A DNA stretch of 64,000 nucleotides from Natrarchaeobius halalkaliphilus. Lineage in GTDB: Archaea; Halobacteriota; Halobacteria; Halobacteriales; Natrialbaceae. Shown one piece after another: positions 26,489 through 35,404 of the stretch. The notes beneath the pieces were generated by a model, which did not search any database, was not told the DNA's origin, and was given only the letters and a program-made list of their open reading frames with translations. The stretch lies in the NCBI RefSeq assembly GCF_003841485.1, contig NZ_REFY01000006.1, positions 167,333 through 231,332 of the forward strand, read 5' to 3'. A program made the position numbers and the translations under genes. Every line of letters begins with the position of its first letter. The stretch's first letter is position 1.

Positions 26489-28019
26489 CCTCGCCGAGTT
26501 GCTGCCGGCCCTGCTGATCGCCGCGCCGATCTTGCTGGCCACCGTACCGATCGTACTCGGGCTTCGATTCGACCGGACCGGTTGGTCCGTCGCCGCGATC
26601 ACCACGACCGCACTGTTCGCCGCGACGGTGTACCTCGCGGGCGCGGTCTACGAAACTGGCCAGGTCGTTCACGTCCTCGGCAACTGGGGAGCAGAACAGG
26701 GCCAACAGGGGATCGGTATCGAACTCGTCGCGGACGAGTTCTCCGTGCTGATCGCCCTCCTCGTGACCGCCGTCGCTGCGGGCGTACTCGCGTACACTCG
26801 CGTCGGCGGCCCGCGCGGAAACACCTTCTACGCCGGTTATCTCCTGCTCGTCGGGGGACTGCTCGGCCTCTCGATGACCGGCGACGTCTTCAACATGTTC
26901 GTCTTCCTCGAGATCGTCGGGCTCGCGACCTACGCCATGATCGCGAGCGGGGACGGTCCGGAGTCCGCGGTGGCGGCGCTCAAGTACCTGATTCTCGGAA
27001 CCGTCGGCGCGTCGATGTACCTGATCGGCGTCGGCCTCCTCTTTATGGCCACCGGGGCGTTGAACATCGAGGTTCTCGGGCGAGTCGTCCCCGAAGTTGC
27101 CGCGGCCGGTGGTGGCGATCTGACGCTGCTTCGTGGCGCGTTCGCCTTCATCTTCGTCGGCTTCGCTCTCAAGGTCGCCCAGTGGCCGTTACACACCTGG
27201 CAGCCCGACGCCTACCAGCACGCACCCGACGGCGTCACGCCGGTGATCGCGGCACTCGTCTCGACCGTCTCCGCCTACGCGCTCGGCCGGATCATGTACA
27301 ACGTTTTCGGCCCCGAATTCCTCGTTGCCACGCCGTATCTGACCGAAATCGTCGTCACGGTCGGCGCGATCAGCGTTCTCGTCGGGAGCGGACTCGCCGT
27401 GATCCAGCGCGACGTCAAACGGATGTTCGCGTACTCTTCTGTGTCCCAGTTCGGGCTCGTCGTCGCCGCCTATGGACTCGTCACGCAGACGGCGTTCGTC
27501 GGCGCGGTTATCCACCTGATCGGCCACGGCGTGATGAAGGCCGGACTGTTCATCGCGGCCGGAATCGTTGCACTCGGCTACGGCGCACGAACCGTCGACG
27601 AATACGCCGATCTCGCGTCAAATAGACCGGTCGTCGCCGCCTCGACCGGGGTCTTGCTCATCGCATTGATCGGCATCCCACCGTCCGTCGGATTCATCGG
27701 CAAGTGGTACATCGCCGTCGGCGCGGTCGAAGCCGAGGTTTGGCCCGTCGCAATCGTCATCTTCCTCAGCACCATGTTGACGCTCGCCTACGCCGCTCGG
27801 CTACTCGAGAAGATGTACTTCACACCGGCATCGGTCGTCGAGTCGCCCCATTCCTCGGAATCGGTCGCCGCCGACGGCGGTGAGCGACTCGAACTGGTCT
27901 CGATCGGAATGCTCGGCATCCTCGTCGTCCTCACGCTGTCGGCCGTTCTTCTCGGATTCGCCGGTGGGGCGTTCTTCGAGTGGCTCGAGCCGTTTACCAC
28001 GGAGGTGTTTACCGAATGA
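26481..28019 (+). CDS. mnhD: Mrp/Mnh antiporter subunit D (first NuoM/N-like subunit)
   Basis: About 512 residues with 14 predicted helices and the proton-translocating quinone oxidoreductase domain: FLEIVGLATYAMIA (conserved Glu in helix 5), LKVAQWPLHTWQPDAYQHAPDGVTPVIAAL and RDVKRMFAYSSVSQFG (Lys/His channel residues). The ATG at 26481 overlaps the mnhC stop; a GTG two codons upstream is possible. It is one of three homologous channel subunits in this operon. Confidence 0.92.
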   Translation: MSSLAELLPALLIAAPILLATVPIVLGLRFDRTGWSVAAITTTALFAATVYLAGAVYETGQVVHVLGNWGAEQGQQGIGIELVADEFSVLIALLVTAVAAGVLAYTRVGGPRGNTFYAGYLLLVGGLLGLSMTGDVFNMFVFLEIVGLATYAMIASGDGPESAVAALKYLILGTVGASMYLIGVGLLFMATGALNIEVLGRVVPEVAAAGGGDLTLLRGAFAFIFVGFALKVAQWPLHTWQPDAYQHAPDGVTPVIAALVSTVSAYALGRIMYNVFGPEFLVATPYLTEIVVTVGAISVLVGSGLAVIQRDVKRMFAYSSVSQFGLVVAAYGLVTQTAFVGAVIHLIGHGVMKAGLFIAAGIVALGYGARTVDEYADLASNRPVVAASTGVLLIALIGIPPSVGFIGKWYIAVGAVEAEVWPVAIVIFLSTMLTLAYAARLLEKMYFTPASVVESPHSSESVAADGGERLELVSIGMLGILVVLTLSAVLLGFAGGAFFEWLEPFTTEVFTE

Positions 28020-30013
28020 CCGAAGAATCCATCTTACCGCTGGCCGCCGTCCTCGTTTCGGCGGTTGCGATGTTCTTGATCGTCGCGTCGTATCACCATC
28101 CGAACGTTCGCGAGGGCTGGTCCGTCCTTGCGGCACTCACCAAGTTCGGAATCGTCGTGAGTATGCTGCCCGGCGTGATGGACGGTACCGTCTACGAGTG
28201 GAGTCTCGCGGACTCCCTCGGGGTTGAGTTCCTCGCTGGGATCGACTTCGTCCTGCGCGCCGATCCCCTCGGCATGCTGTTTGCGATGCTCGCGAGTTTC
28301 CTCTGGATCTTTACGTCGTTCTACGCGGCGGGATACATGCGCGGGCTGGACGAACACGCACAGACCCGATTTTTCGCCTCTTTTGCGGCCAGCCTCTCGA
28401 CGGCTCTCGGCATCGCGTTTGCCGGGAACCTGGTCACGATCTTCATCTTCTATGAGCTACTGAGCCTCGTGACCTATCCGCTGGTCGCTCACAACGAAGA
28501 CGACGAGGCCCGCATCGCCGGCCGAAAGTACCTCGCGTACACCTTCTTCGGCGGCGGCGTCTTCTTGCTCGCCGGGACCGTCCTCGTCTACTGGCTCACC
28601 AGTAACGTCGACGCGGCCGGCGAGGCCCACCTCGCGTTCGAAACCGGCGGCATCGAGATGCTCGCCGAGGCGGCTGCCGCCGAACCCGTCTTCGCACAGG
28701 CAGCCTTCTTCCTCCTGATCGCTGGCTTCGGCGTCAAGGCCGCGGTGATGCCGCTTCACTCCTGGCTCGCAGATGCGATGGTCGCGCCGACGCCCGTTTC
28801 CGGGCTGCTTCACGCCGTTGCGGTCGTGAAATCCGGCGCGTTCGGCGTCGCACGGGTGATACTCGAGGTGTTCGGACCCGGGCTCATCCACGACCTGCCG
28901 CTTTCCGTGCCGGGCGTCGGGGAGGTCGGATTGAACGTTCCGGTCGCGATACTCGCCGCCTTCACGCTCACCGCGGCGAGCATCATCGCCCTTCGCAAGG
29001 ACCACTTGAAGCGCCGGCTGGCGTTCTCGACGACGGCGCAGCTGTCGTACATCGTCCTCGGACTGTCGCTGCTTCACCCCTACGCCATCCTCGGGGCGCT
29101 GTTTCACATTCCCGCCCACGCGTTCGGAAAGCTCACGCTGTTCTTCTGTGCGGGGGCCGTCCACGTCGAGACCCACACCGACTACGTCAGCGAGATGGCC
29201 GGCATCGGCAAACGCATGCCGCTGACGATGTCCGCCTTCGCCATCGGCGCGGCGGGGATGGCCGGCATGCCGCTGATCGCCGGTTTCGTCAGCAAGTTCT
29301 ACATGCTGATCGGCTCCGGCACCGTCGGCGGCGGCTACTGGATCTTCGCCGCCGCGCTGATCGTCTCCGGCGTTCTCAACATCGCCTACCTCTGGCCGGT
29401 CGTCTACACCGCGTTCTTCGAGAGCGAGGAGCGCCACGACGCCAAGCCGCTGCTCGAGTTCCCGCCGGGCGGAAAGCGGGAGTCGTACGTCGCCGACGAC
29501 GCGGTCGCGACGGACGGCGGGAACCCAACCGACGAGGACGACGACGAACGCGCTCCGGGCGGACAGCCCCGTCCCGCGGACGACGACGAGGGCGAGACGG
29601 AAGCGAAAGGGGCCGGTACGCCACTCGAAACCGACGAGACCGACGGCGATGTCGACGAATCCGACGACTTCGAGTACGCCGTCGATCAGTATCCGAGCGA
29701 TGCCGACGTTCCCGCTCGGTCGGGCGCACACGGTGACCACGCCGACGATCATCACGATCACGGTGACCACCATCACGGCGGACCGCCGGCCGGCGGCTGG
29801 GAGCGCCGGTCGCCGTTCGCGGAGAGCACCTGGCTCATGATCGTTCCGATCGCCGTCATCGCGACGGGCGCGGTCACGCTCGGCGTCGTTCCCGACTACG
29901 CCGTCTTCCTCGAACTCGTGATCTACATCGTCGAGGGCGTCTTCGGCGTCGACTCCTTCGACGAACTGGGCGGCCTCTCGCTGGCCGAGGCTATGGAGGT
30001 GATCGACGAATGA
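28016..30013 (+). CDS. Second NuoL/M/N-like antiporter subunit with acidic, His-rich insertion
   Basis: About 665 residues from MTEESILPL. The transporter core has the expected motifs: IFIFYELLSLVTYPLVAH, MPLHSWLADAMVAPTPVSGLLHAVAVVKSG and KDHLKRRLAFSTTAQLSYI. Between the last two membrane segments lies an insertion, about residues 480-600: strongly Asp/Glu-rich, then a histidine/aspartate cluster at about 570-592 (HGDHADDHHDHGDHHHGG). It is predicted to form a soluble loop that could bind divalent metal. The start overlaps mnhD by four bases. Antiporter role by context; MrpA-like or second D subunit cannot be decided. Confidence 0.88.
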   Translation: MTEESILPLAAVLVSAVAMFLIVASYHHPNVREGWSVLAALTKFGIVVSMLPGVMDGTVYEWSLADSLGVEFLAGIDFVLRADPLGMLFAMLASFLWIFTSFYAAGYMRGLDEHAQTRFFASFAASLSTALGIAFAGNLVTIFIFYELLSLVTYPLVAHNEDDEARIAGRKYLAYTFFGGGVFLLAGTVLVYWLTSNVDAAGEAHLAFETGGIEMLAEAAAAEPVFAQAAFFLLIAGFGVKAAVMPLHSWLADAMVAPTPVSGLLHAVAVVKSGAFGVARVILEVFGPGLIHDLPLSVPGVGEVGLNVPVAILAAFTLTAASIIALRKDHLKRRLAFSTTAQLSYIVLGLSLLHPYAILGALFHIPAHAFGKLTLFFCAGAVHVETHTDYVSEMAGIGKRMPLTMSAFAIGAAGMAGMPLIAGFVSKFYMLIGSGTVGGGYWIFAAALIVSGVLNIAYLWPVVYTAFFESEERHDAKPLLEFPPGGKRESYVADDAVATDGGNPTDEDDDERAPGGQPRPADDDEGETEAKGAGTPLETDETDGDVDESDDFEYAVDQYPSDADVPARSGAHGDHADDHHDHGDHHHGGPPAGGWERRSPFAESTWLMIVPIAVIATGAVTLGVVPDYAVFLELVIYIVEGVFGVDSFDELGGLSLAEAMEVIDE

Positions 30014-31842
30014 TCGAACCTGACCTGCTAACGTACGCCTACCCGCCGCTGCTCGTCTTCGCGGCGGCGCTGCTCGTGCTCGTCCTTCCGCGGGCGCTCG
30101 GCTTCGCGGCCGCCGCGGTGAGCCTCGCCTCCGTCGTCGCCGTTGCGCTGTTCGCACCCGACGGAGCCCACCTCACGACGACGTTCCTCGGCTTTGCCGA
30201 CATTCAGCCGTTCTACGTCGACGAGTTCACCCGAATGGTCGGCGGCGGCCTCGCGTTTCTCGGCACCTTCGGCGTGATCTACGCCTACTCGAGCGACGCG
30301 TCGCGGGTGATGGCTGCGTTCGCGCTCGCCTACGTCGCCTCGGCGCTGGGCGCGGCCTTTGCGGGCGACTGGCTCGTTATGGTGTTCATGTGGGAGATCA
30401 TGGCCCTGACGAGCACGCTGTTAGTCTGGCACCACGGCGGCGACGCGGTGCGGGCGGGCTACCGGTATGCCATCGCCCACGGTATCGGCGGCAGCCTGGT
30501 GCTGTTCGCGGTGATCGCCCAGTATGCCGCCACCGGCTCGTTCGCGATGGTCACCGAGGCCGGGGAGACGGTCGGGATGGCCGACGGCCTGCCGCTGTTG
30601 CTCGCCGTGCTCGGCATCGGCGTCAACGTCGCGTTCGTCGGCTTTCACACCTGGCTGCCCGACACCTACCCGCGACCGCACTTCGCCGCGTCGGTATTCC
30701 TCGCGGCCTTTACGACGAAGACGAGCGCGTACGTGCTTTACCGGGCGATTCCGGACGGTCACCTGTTCCTCGCGTACATGGGCGGTGCGATGGCCGTCTA
30801 CGGCGTCGTCTTCGCGTTGCTCCAACACGACATGCGCGCGCTGTTGTCCTATCACATCCAGGCCCAGCTCGGCTACATGGTCGCCGGGATCGGGATCGGC
30901 AGCGCCATCGGCGTCGCCGGCGCGATGGGGCACCTGTTCAACAACGTACTGTACAAGAGCCTGCTGTTCATGGCCGTCGGAGTCGTCATCTACCGGACCG
31001 GCGAGAACGACCTCTACAAGCTCGGCGGGCTCTGGCGCGAGATGCCGCTGACCGCGATCGCGTTCGCCATCGGCGCGCTCTCGATCACCGCCGTCCCCGG
31101 TTTCAGCGGCTTCATCAGCAAGGGAATGGTGCTCGACGCTGCCGATCCGGGCTACTACGGCGCACCCGAGTACCAGGCGCTGTACTGGCTGCTGTTTATC
31201 GGCGCGATCGGAACGTTCCTCTCGTTCATCAAACTCGGCTACTACGTCTTCCTCCACGGACCCGCCGAGTACACGGTTACCGACGCGAAAACCGGTCAGA
31301 CGGTGGCGATGTTCTCCGTCGGCGGTGTCTGCGTCCTGCTCGGACTCCCGGCGATCGGCTGGCCGATCTTTGCCGACCTGCTGCCGCTGATCGATGGCGT
31401 CACGGTGACGGAGATGGACACGTCGCTCAATCCTTACAGCGCCGGCCACCTGACCGACGCTGCAATCTTGGTCGTCGTCTCCGTCGTCGGATTCAAGCTC
31501 ATCCGCAAGCCGCTTTCGAAGCTCGACTACTCCGATCCGGCGCTGATCGTCAACCCGGCGTCGTACTACGTCGGGCGCACCTCGATGTTCGCGGTCACTG
31601 AACTCTACGCAGCCGTCGACAACGCCGTCGTCGGCTCCGTCAAACGCTGTTACTGGATCGGGAACAATCCGGCGCTGGCGGTCGACGAGGCCGCCCGGCG
31701 CGTCCCCGGACTCGAGGTCGAGCAACGCCAGCCGGCCGACGGTGGTCGACCGTCGACGATCCACCTTCGAGCGAGTATCGGCACGACCGTCCTGCTGTTG
31801 GCGATCGTCCTGACGATCGTTCTCTGGTTGCTCGTCCTGTAG
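30010..31842 (+). CDS. Third NuoL/M/N-like antiporter subunit
   Basis: A 610-residue protein with about 14-16 helices. Channel motifs are present: VFMWEIMALTSTLLVWH, VGFHTWLPDTYPRPHFAASVFLAAFTTKTSAYVLYR and QHDMRALLSYHIQAQLGYM. The C-terminal extension (about 490-610) has a soluble segment and a final membrane anchor. Last gene of the operon; its start overlaps the previous stop by four bases. Probably supplies the MrpA (NuoL-like) or a second D function. Confidence 0.88.
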   Translation: MIEPDLLTYAYPPLLVFAAALLVLVLPRALGFAAAAVSLASVVAVALFAPDGAHLTTTFLGFADIQPFYVDEFTRMVGGGLAFLGTFGVIYAYSSDASRVMAAFALAYVASALGAAFAGDWLVMVFMWEIMALTSTLLVWHHGGDAVRAGYRYAIAHGIGGSLVLFAVIAQYAATGSFAMVTEAGETVGMADGLPLLLAVLGIGVNVAFVGFHTWLPDTYPRPHFAASVFLAAFTTKTSAYVLYRAIPDGHLFLAYMGGAMAVYGVVFALLQHDMRALLSYHIQAQLGYMVAGIGIGSAIGVAGAMGHLFNNVLYKSLLFMAVGVVIYRTGENDLYKLGGLWREMPLTAIAFAIGALSITAVPGFSGFISKGMVLDAADPGYYGAPEYQALYWLLFIGAIGTFLSFIKLGYYVFLHGPAEYTVTDAKTGQTVAMFSVGGVCVLLGLPAIGWPIFADLLPLIDGVTVTEMDTSLNPYSAGHLTDAAILVVVSVVGFKLIRKPLSKLDYSDPALIVNPASYYVGRTSMFAVTELYAAVDNAVVGSVKRCYWIGNNPALAVDEAARRVPGLEVEQRQPADGGRPSTIHLRASIGTTVLLLAIVLTIVLWLLVL

Positions 31843-32046
31843 TCGACCCCATCCATTCGAATGCTGTCGACCGTCGAGGTCGATTCTGGTTGCGGCCCGA
31901 TAGTATAAGTGAAGTCGATGACGACTCGACCCCGTCGGACCATCTCGCGAACGTGACTGTACTCGCATCTTCCCGTACCCGGCCGTACCCCTCGAGTCCC
32001 CCGCCGACCGATCGGTGAGACTCGAGGGTCGTTCTCCTCGAGCGAG

Positions 32047-32733
32047 TTACGCTCGCTCGCTCCGCGAGGTGGTTACGTCGAGACCAGGGCTGTAGTGGTA
32101 GACCGGATCTGCGGCTGGCCGTTCGAATCCGTGTGCCGATAGCAGGGTGTTCGTCTCGATTTCGGCCTCGGCCGGATACAGTGTCCACGGCTCGTGGTCG
32201 ACGTCCGTGTACCGAATCGAACCGTCCTGGGCCTGCGTGTAGAACCGATACCGTTCGACGAGGAACTCCCCGAGCGGATCGTCGGGTGCCGAGAACGGCT
32301 CGCCACTCGGTCGATACGTCCCCTCGTAGCACGCCGGTCGCGCTCCGGGATGACGACGCCGGCTCTTGAATCGTATCCGATCATCCTCCGGGCTCAACGA
32401 GATCCGCGCGTAGTAGTAGGGGAGGTGATAGAAGAGACGTGCCCCGATTACGCTCGAGACGCCCTGTGCGTCGAGACTGAAAAAGTACACGCTGGGGACG
32501 CCACCGCGAGTGACGTACGTCCTGAGGTTGAGTTCTGGCAGCCGGATGCCGAACGACCGTGGCACTCCGGTCGGGCGAACGGCGACGTTCGTGAACGGAA
32601 CGACGGAAAGCCACGCCGAACCGTCGTGCTCCTCGAGTTCCAGCGCATCGGGGACGTGGGGACTCACCACGTCGGGATCGACCGGCCAGTTCTCGAACAG
32701 GAGGTGTCGCCACCCCATCGTCAACGGGACCAT
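32047..32733 (-). CDS. DUF2071 (YqjF-like) family protein
   Basis: About 228 residues from MVPLTMGWRHLLFENW. The DUF2071 layout is clear: MGWRHLLFENWPVDPDVVSPHVP at the start, WLSVVPFTNVAVRP, and the central PELNLRTYV with VYFFSLDA (about 65-90). These proteins are distant acetoacetate-decarboxylase-like folds, and their biochemical role is not established. Soluble and monocistronic. The longer reading from an ATG at 32853 has an arginine-rich, unlikely leader, so 32733 was chosen. Confidence 0.88.
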   Translation of the reverse strand: MVPLTMGWRHLLFENWPVDPDVVSPHVPDALELEEHDGSAWLSVVPFTNVAVRPTGVPRSFGIRLPELNLRTYVTRGGVPSVYFFSLDAQGVSSVIGARLFYHLPYYYARISLSPEDDRIRFKSRRRHPGARPACYEGTYRPSGEPFSAPDDPLGEFLVERYRFYTQAQDGSIRYTDVDHEPWTLYPAEAEIETNTLLSAHGFERPAADPVYHYSPGLDVTTSRSERA

Positions 32734-32791
32734 ACGAACACGTGGAGAGTCAGCCAGAAATTTCTTCGTTCGATTCCCAGGCGCGCGTCTA

Positions 32792-33415
32792 TCAGGACGG
32801 AATGCCTGCCGTCGTGATCTCGGGCCCGTCGGTTCCCTCTCGTACGTCGACAACGCCGTCGAAGAGCTGTTTGAGCGTGTTCATCGTCTGTTCGTCGTGT
32901 GCGGTCGAATCGATGATGTACACGCCCAGCGCGTTTGCGCTCTGAATTCGACCGGTAAAGACGTGAAGGAACCGAAACACGGTCTGGAGATCGGAGTACA
33001 TCAACAGCGTCGACACCGAGTGGAGGAGGATTCGGTTTTCGGTGCACTCCCGTCGTTCGTAGAACTTCTCGAGGAACTTGGAGAGTTTGATCCCGATCCC
33101 GGTCATGTCTATCGGAGACGAGGCGTACTTGACACGAGCGTCATCGTCAACCGTCCCGATTCCGCGCTGTTTCGTTACGCAATCGACGATACCGACGTCG
33201 GAACCTTCGTCTTCGGTAGCCGCCGAGAACTCGTCGAGAACCTTGTCGGCGCTGTCTTTGGTCGTGACGATGATCGAACCATCACCGCGGTCAGCACCGC
33301 TCCTGAGGATTTCGAAACCAATCTGTCGTTTCCCAGTCATCGGTGGGCCCGCGATAAGGACGTTCGATCCGGGGTCGATCTCGGCACCCGGGACGACATC
33401 TGCGAGATCATACAT
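32792..33415 (-). CDS. RecA-superfamily ATPase (KaiC/HTR-like)
   Basis: A 207-residue P-loop protein: the Walker A-like VLIAGPPMTGKRQIG is at about 19-33, and a hydrophobic Walker B-like strand (NRILLHSVSTLLMYS) at about 126-140. The pattern is that of haloarchaeal KaiC/RadA-like single-domain proteins often annotated as HTR-like or recombinase RecA. The usual acidic residue at the end of the Walker B strand is not evident, so ATP hydrolysis may be weak or absent. A signalling role would be inference only. Confidence 0.75.
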   Translation of the reverse strand: MYDLADVVPGAEIDPGSNVLIAGPPMTGKRQIGFEILRSGADRGDGSIIVTTKDSADKVLDEFSAATEDEGSDVGIVDCVTKQRGIGTVDDDARVKYASSPIDMTGIGIKLSKFLEKFYERRECTENRILLHSVSTLLMYSDLQTVFRFLHVFTGRIQSANALGVYIIDSTAHDEQTMNTLKQLFDGVVDVREGTDGPEITTAGIPS

Positions 33416-33584
33416 GCGAAGTATTCACATCCGTCTACAGTGCGGTGGCGACCACCACTGACAGTACTGCTGTTTCTGACGTCTGTTAAGGAAATGTCGC
33501 ATGCTGTTTATAGTACTTTTGATTACAGCCTAGTTAAATTTGGTAATACAGACCGACTCGCCGGGCAGAAGGTGTGTTTTGACA

Positions 33585-34436
33585 CTACAGTACACTCACT
33601 CCGACCGCGGCGCGGCCGATGATAAACGCGAGCGCCGCAAGAAACATTCCGTACTTGAGTCGAGACTGGGCGGCGGTCGGATCGTCGAAGCTCGTGATCA
33701 CCGCAGACAGCATGACCGCGTCTGCGGGAATGACGACGAGCAGGTACGCGATACCGAAGTCCTCGTGCAGGTAGGGAATCGGGCTCGCCAGTACGGCGAC
33801 GACGAGCAACGCGGTGGCGACCTGTAGTGCTCGTCGTTCGCCGATCGCGATCGGCAGCGTGTTCAGTCCCTGCTCGCGGTCGCCTTCGATATCTTCGACG
33901 TCTTTGATGATCTCCCTGGTCAGGGTGGCGAGGGCGGCGAGCACGAAGAGAACGATCGACGGACCGATTTCACCGACCGCCGCGCCGCCGAAGAGGAACG
34001 TACTCCCGACGAGGTACGCGACGAGTGCGTTTCCGAGCCCGGGTAATCCCTTGAAGAACTCGGTGTAAGCGATCAGGGCAACGAGATTGACGGCTGCGAT
34101 GGCGACCGCAAGCCAGGGAAGCGTAAGCGCGACCGCAACGGCAGCGACGAAGAGCACGATGCTGAACCCGAGTGCGCTGCCAGGGCTTACGGCCCCCCGT
34201 GGAATCGCCCGGTTGGGCTGATTGATCCGATCTATCTCTCGGTCGAAGTAGTCGTTGATCGCGTTTCCAGCACCGACCGCCAGTCCGGTCGCCGCGACAG
34301 CAGCTCCGACCTCGAGTGGAACGTCGGTCACGCCGCCGGCGACGAACGCACCGATAAACGTCAGCATGCTCGCCGCGATCACGTTCACCGGCCGCATCAA
34401 CTCGAGCAAACCGCGGATCGTCTCGGCGGCTGTCAT
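33585..34436 (-). CDS. Geranylgeranylglycerol-phosphate geranylgeranyltransferase (UbiA family)
   Basis: A 283-residue membrane prenyltransferase with about eight helices. The first Asp-rich motif is NAINDYFDREID (about 60-71) and the second is REIIKDVEDIEGDREQG (about 174-190), both binding Mg-diphosphate. It adds the second geranylgeranyl chain to make digeranylgeranylglyceryl phosphate, the archaeal ether-lipid core. Other UbiA enzymes are possible, but the sequence NQPNRAIPRGAVSP is typical of archaeal DGGGP synthase. It stands alone. Confidence 0.88.
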   Translation of the reverse strand: MTAAETIRGLLELMRPVNVIAASMLTFIGAFVAGGVTDVPLEVGAAVAATGLAVGAGNAINDYFDREIDRINQPNRAIPRGAVSPGSALGFSIVLFVAAVAVALTLPWLAVAIAAVNLVALIAYTEFFKGLPGLGNALVAYLVGSTFLFGGAAVGEIGPSIVLFVLAALATLTREIIKDVEDIEGDREQGLNTLPIAIGERRALQVATALLVVAVLASPIPYLHEDFGIAYLLVVIPADAVMLSAVITSFDDPTAAQSRLKYGMFLAALAFIIGRAAVGVSVL

Positions 34437-34560
34437 CGAACGGGAGTCTTCAGCGAGAGTGGTTAAACGGTCCGATCCACACCTCGAGACCGCCTCGTCG
34501 TCCGACAGCCAAACAATAACTCATAAGCCGCTCTGTTGCCAATCCGCAACTGGCGAGTTC

Positions 34561-34633
34561 AGTCCCGTGGTGTAGTGGCCAATCATCTAAGCCTTTGGAG
34601 CTTAGGACGGCGGTTCGAATCCGCCCGGGACTA
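34561..34633 (+). tRNA. tRNA-Gln (anticodon UUG)
   Basis: A 73-base cloverleaf. Acceptor AGTCCCG pairs with CGGGACT followed by discriminator A. The anticodon stem TAAGC/GCTTA closes the seven-base loop CTTTGGA with anticodon TTG, and the T-arm is GGCGG-TTCGAAT-CCGCC. CCA is not encoded. Its last 24 bases, with one flanking base, are repeated 101 bases downstream. Confidence 0.95.
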
Positions 34634-34634
34634 T

Positions 34635-34664
34635 CCTGCTGCGAACATCGTCGTGAGCAGCAGG
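34635..34664 (+). repeat. Perfect hairpin directly after tRNA-Gln
   Basis: Inverted repeat CCTGCTGC (34635-34642) and GCAGCAGG (34657-34664) with a 14-base loop begins one base after the tRNA. It may be a processing or termination structure. Confidence 0.6.
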
Positions 34665-34710
34665 TGTCCTCGCGAATTCGGGCCCAGAGGACGAGAGAAC
34701 TCGAGTCCTC

Positions 34711-34735
34711 GCGGTTCGAATCCGCCCGGGACTAT
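34711..34735 (+). repeat. Second copy of the tRNA-Gln 3' end
   Basis: This 25-base stretch is identical to 34610-34634 (T-arm and 3' acceptor strand of tRNA-Gln plus one base). After each copy comes a related stretch of about 80 bases containing the pattern ATTCG-GCCCAGA-ACGAG, so the unit of about 100 bases is an imperfect tandem duplication, or a remnant attachment site. No gene lies within it. Confidence 0.8.
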
Positions 34736-34869
34736 TCTTCGACGAACGAACGTAAGGAGCGAATAGCTCCGCGGATTCGAGCCCAGAAAGCACGAGTCCG
34801 CAGGAGGAGATACCCCGTCGGGACGGGGAGTACTGGCCGATATCCCAGAACGGTCCCTTCCGATACGAG

Positions 34870-35229
34870 TTAGGCCGCGACGATACTTATCAATGAAGTT
34901 CCGGACACCAACAGGAGGACGTTGTTGATCACGAATACTCCATAGATGACCGCTAACGCTGCGACGAATCGAATATCGATCGGATCCGGGAGATAGCCAC
35001 CCATGAGAACGATGATCGCGGCGTAACAGAGCGCTGCAAGGATCACGCCGAGGAACCCGAACGAGCCGAAAAACAGGTTCGTGATCGGATTGAGTTCGGT
35101 CGCGTACGGGACGGCAAAGAGGAACATCGTCGCAACCATGTCTGTGAACCACACTACCAGAAACGCGAGACGTATCTGTCGTGATTTCGGGGCCGAAAAT
35201 CGGATCTCGGAGGTCGTCTGTCTGTTCAT
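34870..35229 (-). CDS. DUF5658-like membrane protein
   Basis: A 119-residue protein from MNRQTTSEIRFSAP, with four predicted helices. The segment WFTDMVATMFLFAVPYATELNPITNLFFG has the DUF5658 pattern (T-D followed by hydrophobic residues, then E-x-N-P near the second helix). Function unknown, membrane-embedded. The ATG at 35229 was chosen over 35262 because it gives the family-like N-terminus. It lies downstream of the tRNA-Gln tail duplication. Confidence 0.72.
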   Translation of the reverse strand: MNRQTTSEIRFSAPKSRQIRLAFLVVWFTDMVATMFLFAVPYATELNPITNLFFGSFGFLGVILAALCYAAIIVLMGGYLPDPIDIRFVAALAVIYGVFVINNVLLLVSGTSLISIVAA

Positions 35230-35404
35230 GGAGGTGTATACAAAAATGCTCTCTGCGAGCATAGCGATTGACCCTGAGTACGACGGTCGTGCTATCCGTT
35301 AGCGTTCCGTCCGGTGTGTCTTTCGTGCGTGTGTTTACCAACGGTTTCGTCGACACCGTCAAAAACTGGAGTCGAGACTCGAGGAGGCACGGAGCGCACT
35401 CGTC

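Noticed and set aside
28457..30157. 566-residue open frame antisense to the second antiporter channel gene
   Set aside because: It is the reverse-complement shadow of a GC-rich, Asp/Glu-coding gene. The translation is Arg/Asp/Glu repetitive without domains, and the sense frame has clear transporter motifs.
30421..31968. 515-residue antisense frame opposite the third antiporter channel gene
   Set aside because: Shadow of a real gene; highly charged, no hydrophobic core or motif, and no promoter-like element.
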